Below, in pieces: positions 5,536 to 5,724 of a DNA stretch of 5,724 nucleotides (position 1 is the first letter of the stretch; the number at the start of each line of letters is the position of its first letter). The notes below the pieces were generated by a model. It worked only from the letters and a program-made list of their open reading frames with translations, made no database searches and was not told where the DNA came from. The stretch comes from Piscirickettsiaceae bacterium (GTDB taxonomy: Bacteria; Pseudomonadota; Gammaproteobacteria; Nitrosococcales; Methylophagaceae). The translations under genes and the position numbers were made by a program. Where the stretch lies: the NCBI GenBank assembly GCA_018646825.1, contig JABGUA010000036.1, positions 1-5,724 of the forward strand, read 5' to 3'.

Positions 5536-5724
5536 TAAGGGTTACCGCCAGCATAAACACGCACATCACGCGATGTCTTATATAACTTACCTTCTGCACG
5601 AATGACCGCTATCACCTTGGACTCTCCCTCAACAATTTTAATCCTAGACTTCAACGGCATCATCACCGAACTCGTCAAATCAAAACTCATTGCCAACGGA
5701 TTTGGATTGTTATCCACTAACACA
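5535..5724 (-). CDS. soxY: Thiosulfate oxidation carrier protein SoxY, C-terminal part, lacking the GGCGG cysteine
   Basis: The last 62 codons are visible; the 5' part lies beyond the right edge, and the GTG at 5723 is an internal valine, not a start. The fragment reads like the end of SoxY: VDNNPNPLAMSFDL (3-16 of the fragment), RIKIVEGESKVIAVIRAEGK and LYKTSRDVRVYAGG. Canonical SoxY ends in a flexible GGCGG arm whose cysteine carries the thiosulfate-derived sulfur. Here the arm ends Gly-Gly-Asn-Pro-stop (GGC GGT AAC CCT TAA), so that cysteine is absent. Neither alternative reading frame beyond the stop restores it. The rest of the fold is well kept, which argues for a functional but altered carrier over simple decay. 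The N-terminal Tat signal expected of SoxY cannot be checked here. Confidence 0.85.
   Translation of the reverse strand, partial: VLVDNNPNPLAMSFDLTSSVMMPLKSRIKIVEGESKVIAVIRAEGKLYKTSRDVRVYAGGNP

Noticed and set aside
5535..5549. Frameshift at the soxY end hiding a GGCGG motif
   Set aside because: The other two frames past GGC GGT give no Cys-Gly-Gly tail, and the TAATG overlap with soxZ is a normal soxYZ junction, so the ending appears genuine.

Overview
The window looks like chromosomal DNA from a mid-GC gammaproteobacterium. The evidence is the family content and gene order: a protein-L-isoaspartate methyltransferase homologue, a single-domain rhodanese and a TolC-family outer membrane protein in a row, with Sox thiosulfate-oxidation carrier genes nearby. 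A sulfur-oxidising or methylotrophic lineage (Thiotrichales/Piscirickettsiaceae-like) would fit, but that placement is inference. Coding density is very high. No gene-free stretch exceeds about 110 bases, and I see no tRNA, rRNA, CRISPR array, insertion sequence or other mobile element.

Layout from left to right. The left edge holds the first 44 codons of a cysteine-type glutathione peroxidase on the minus strand. It is divergent, across a 109-bp gap, from a B12-binding-type radical SAM protein with a C-terminal DUF4080 region (242-1753, plus). The radical SAM gene converges, 3 bp apart, on a four-gene minus-strand operon read from 4648 to 1757: Pcm homologue, rhodanese, TolC-family outer membrane protein, isochorismatase-family hydrolase. 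The spacings are 11 bp, 8 bp and a 1-bp TAATG overlap. A 98-bp divergent gap separates this operon from msrA (4747-5205, plus). msrA converges, 12 bp apart, on soxZ, which is preceded by the C-terminal part of soxY cut by the right edge (TAATG overlap, minus strand).

Several products deal with sulfur or oxidative damage: glutathione peroxidase, rhodanese, methionine sulfoxide reductase A and the SoxYZ carrier. The Pcm homologue and MsrA both belong to families that repair aged or oxidised proteins. The TolC-family protein would supply the outer-membrane duct of an efflux pump or type I secretion system whose inner-membrane partners are not in this window.

The most notable point is that SoxY ends in Gly-Gly-Asn-Pro instead of the canonical GGCGG motif, so it lacks the cysteine that carries the sulfur intermediate. 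The SoxZ next to it has two cysteines of its own. Similarly, the Pcm homologue has Met-Met-Leu where true isoaspartyl methyltransferases have the Thr-Ile-Ser active-site segment. Both may therefore be family members with a changed function.
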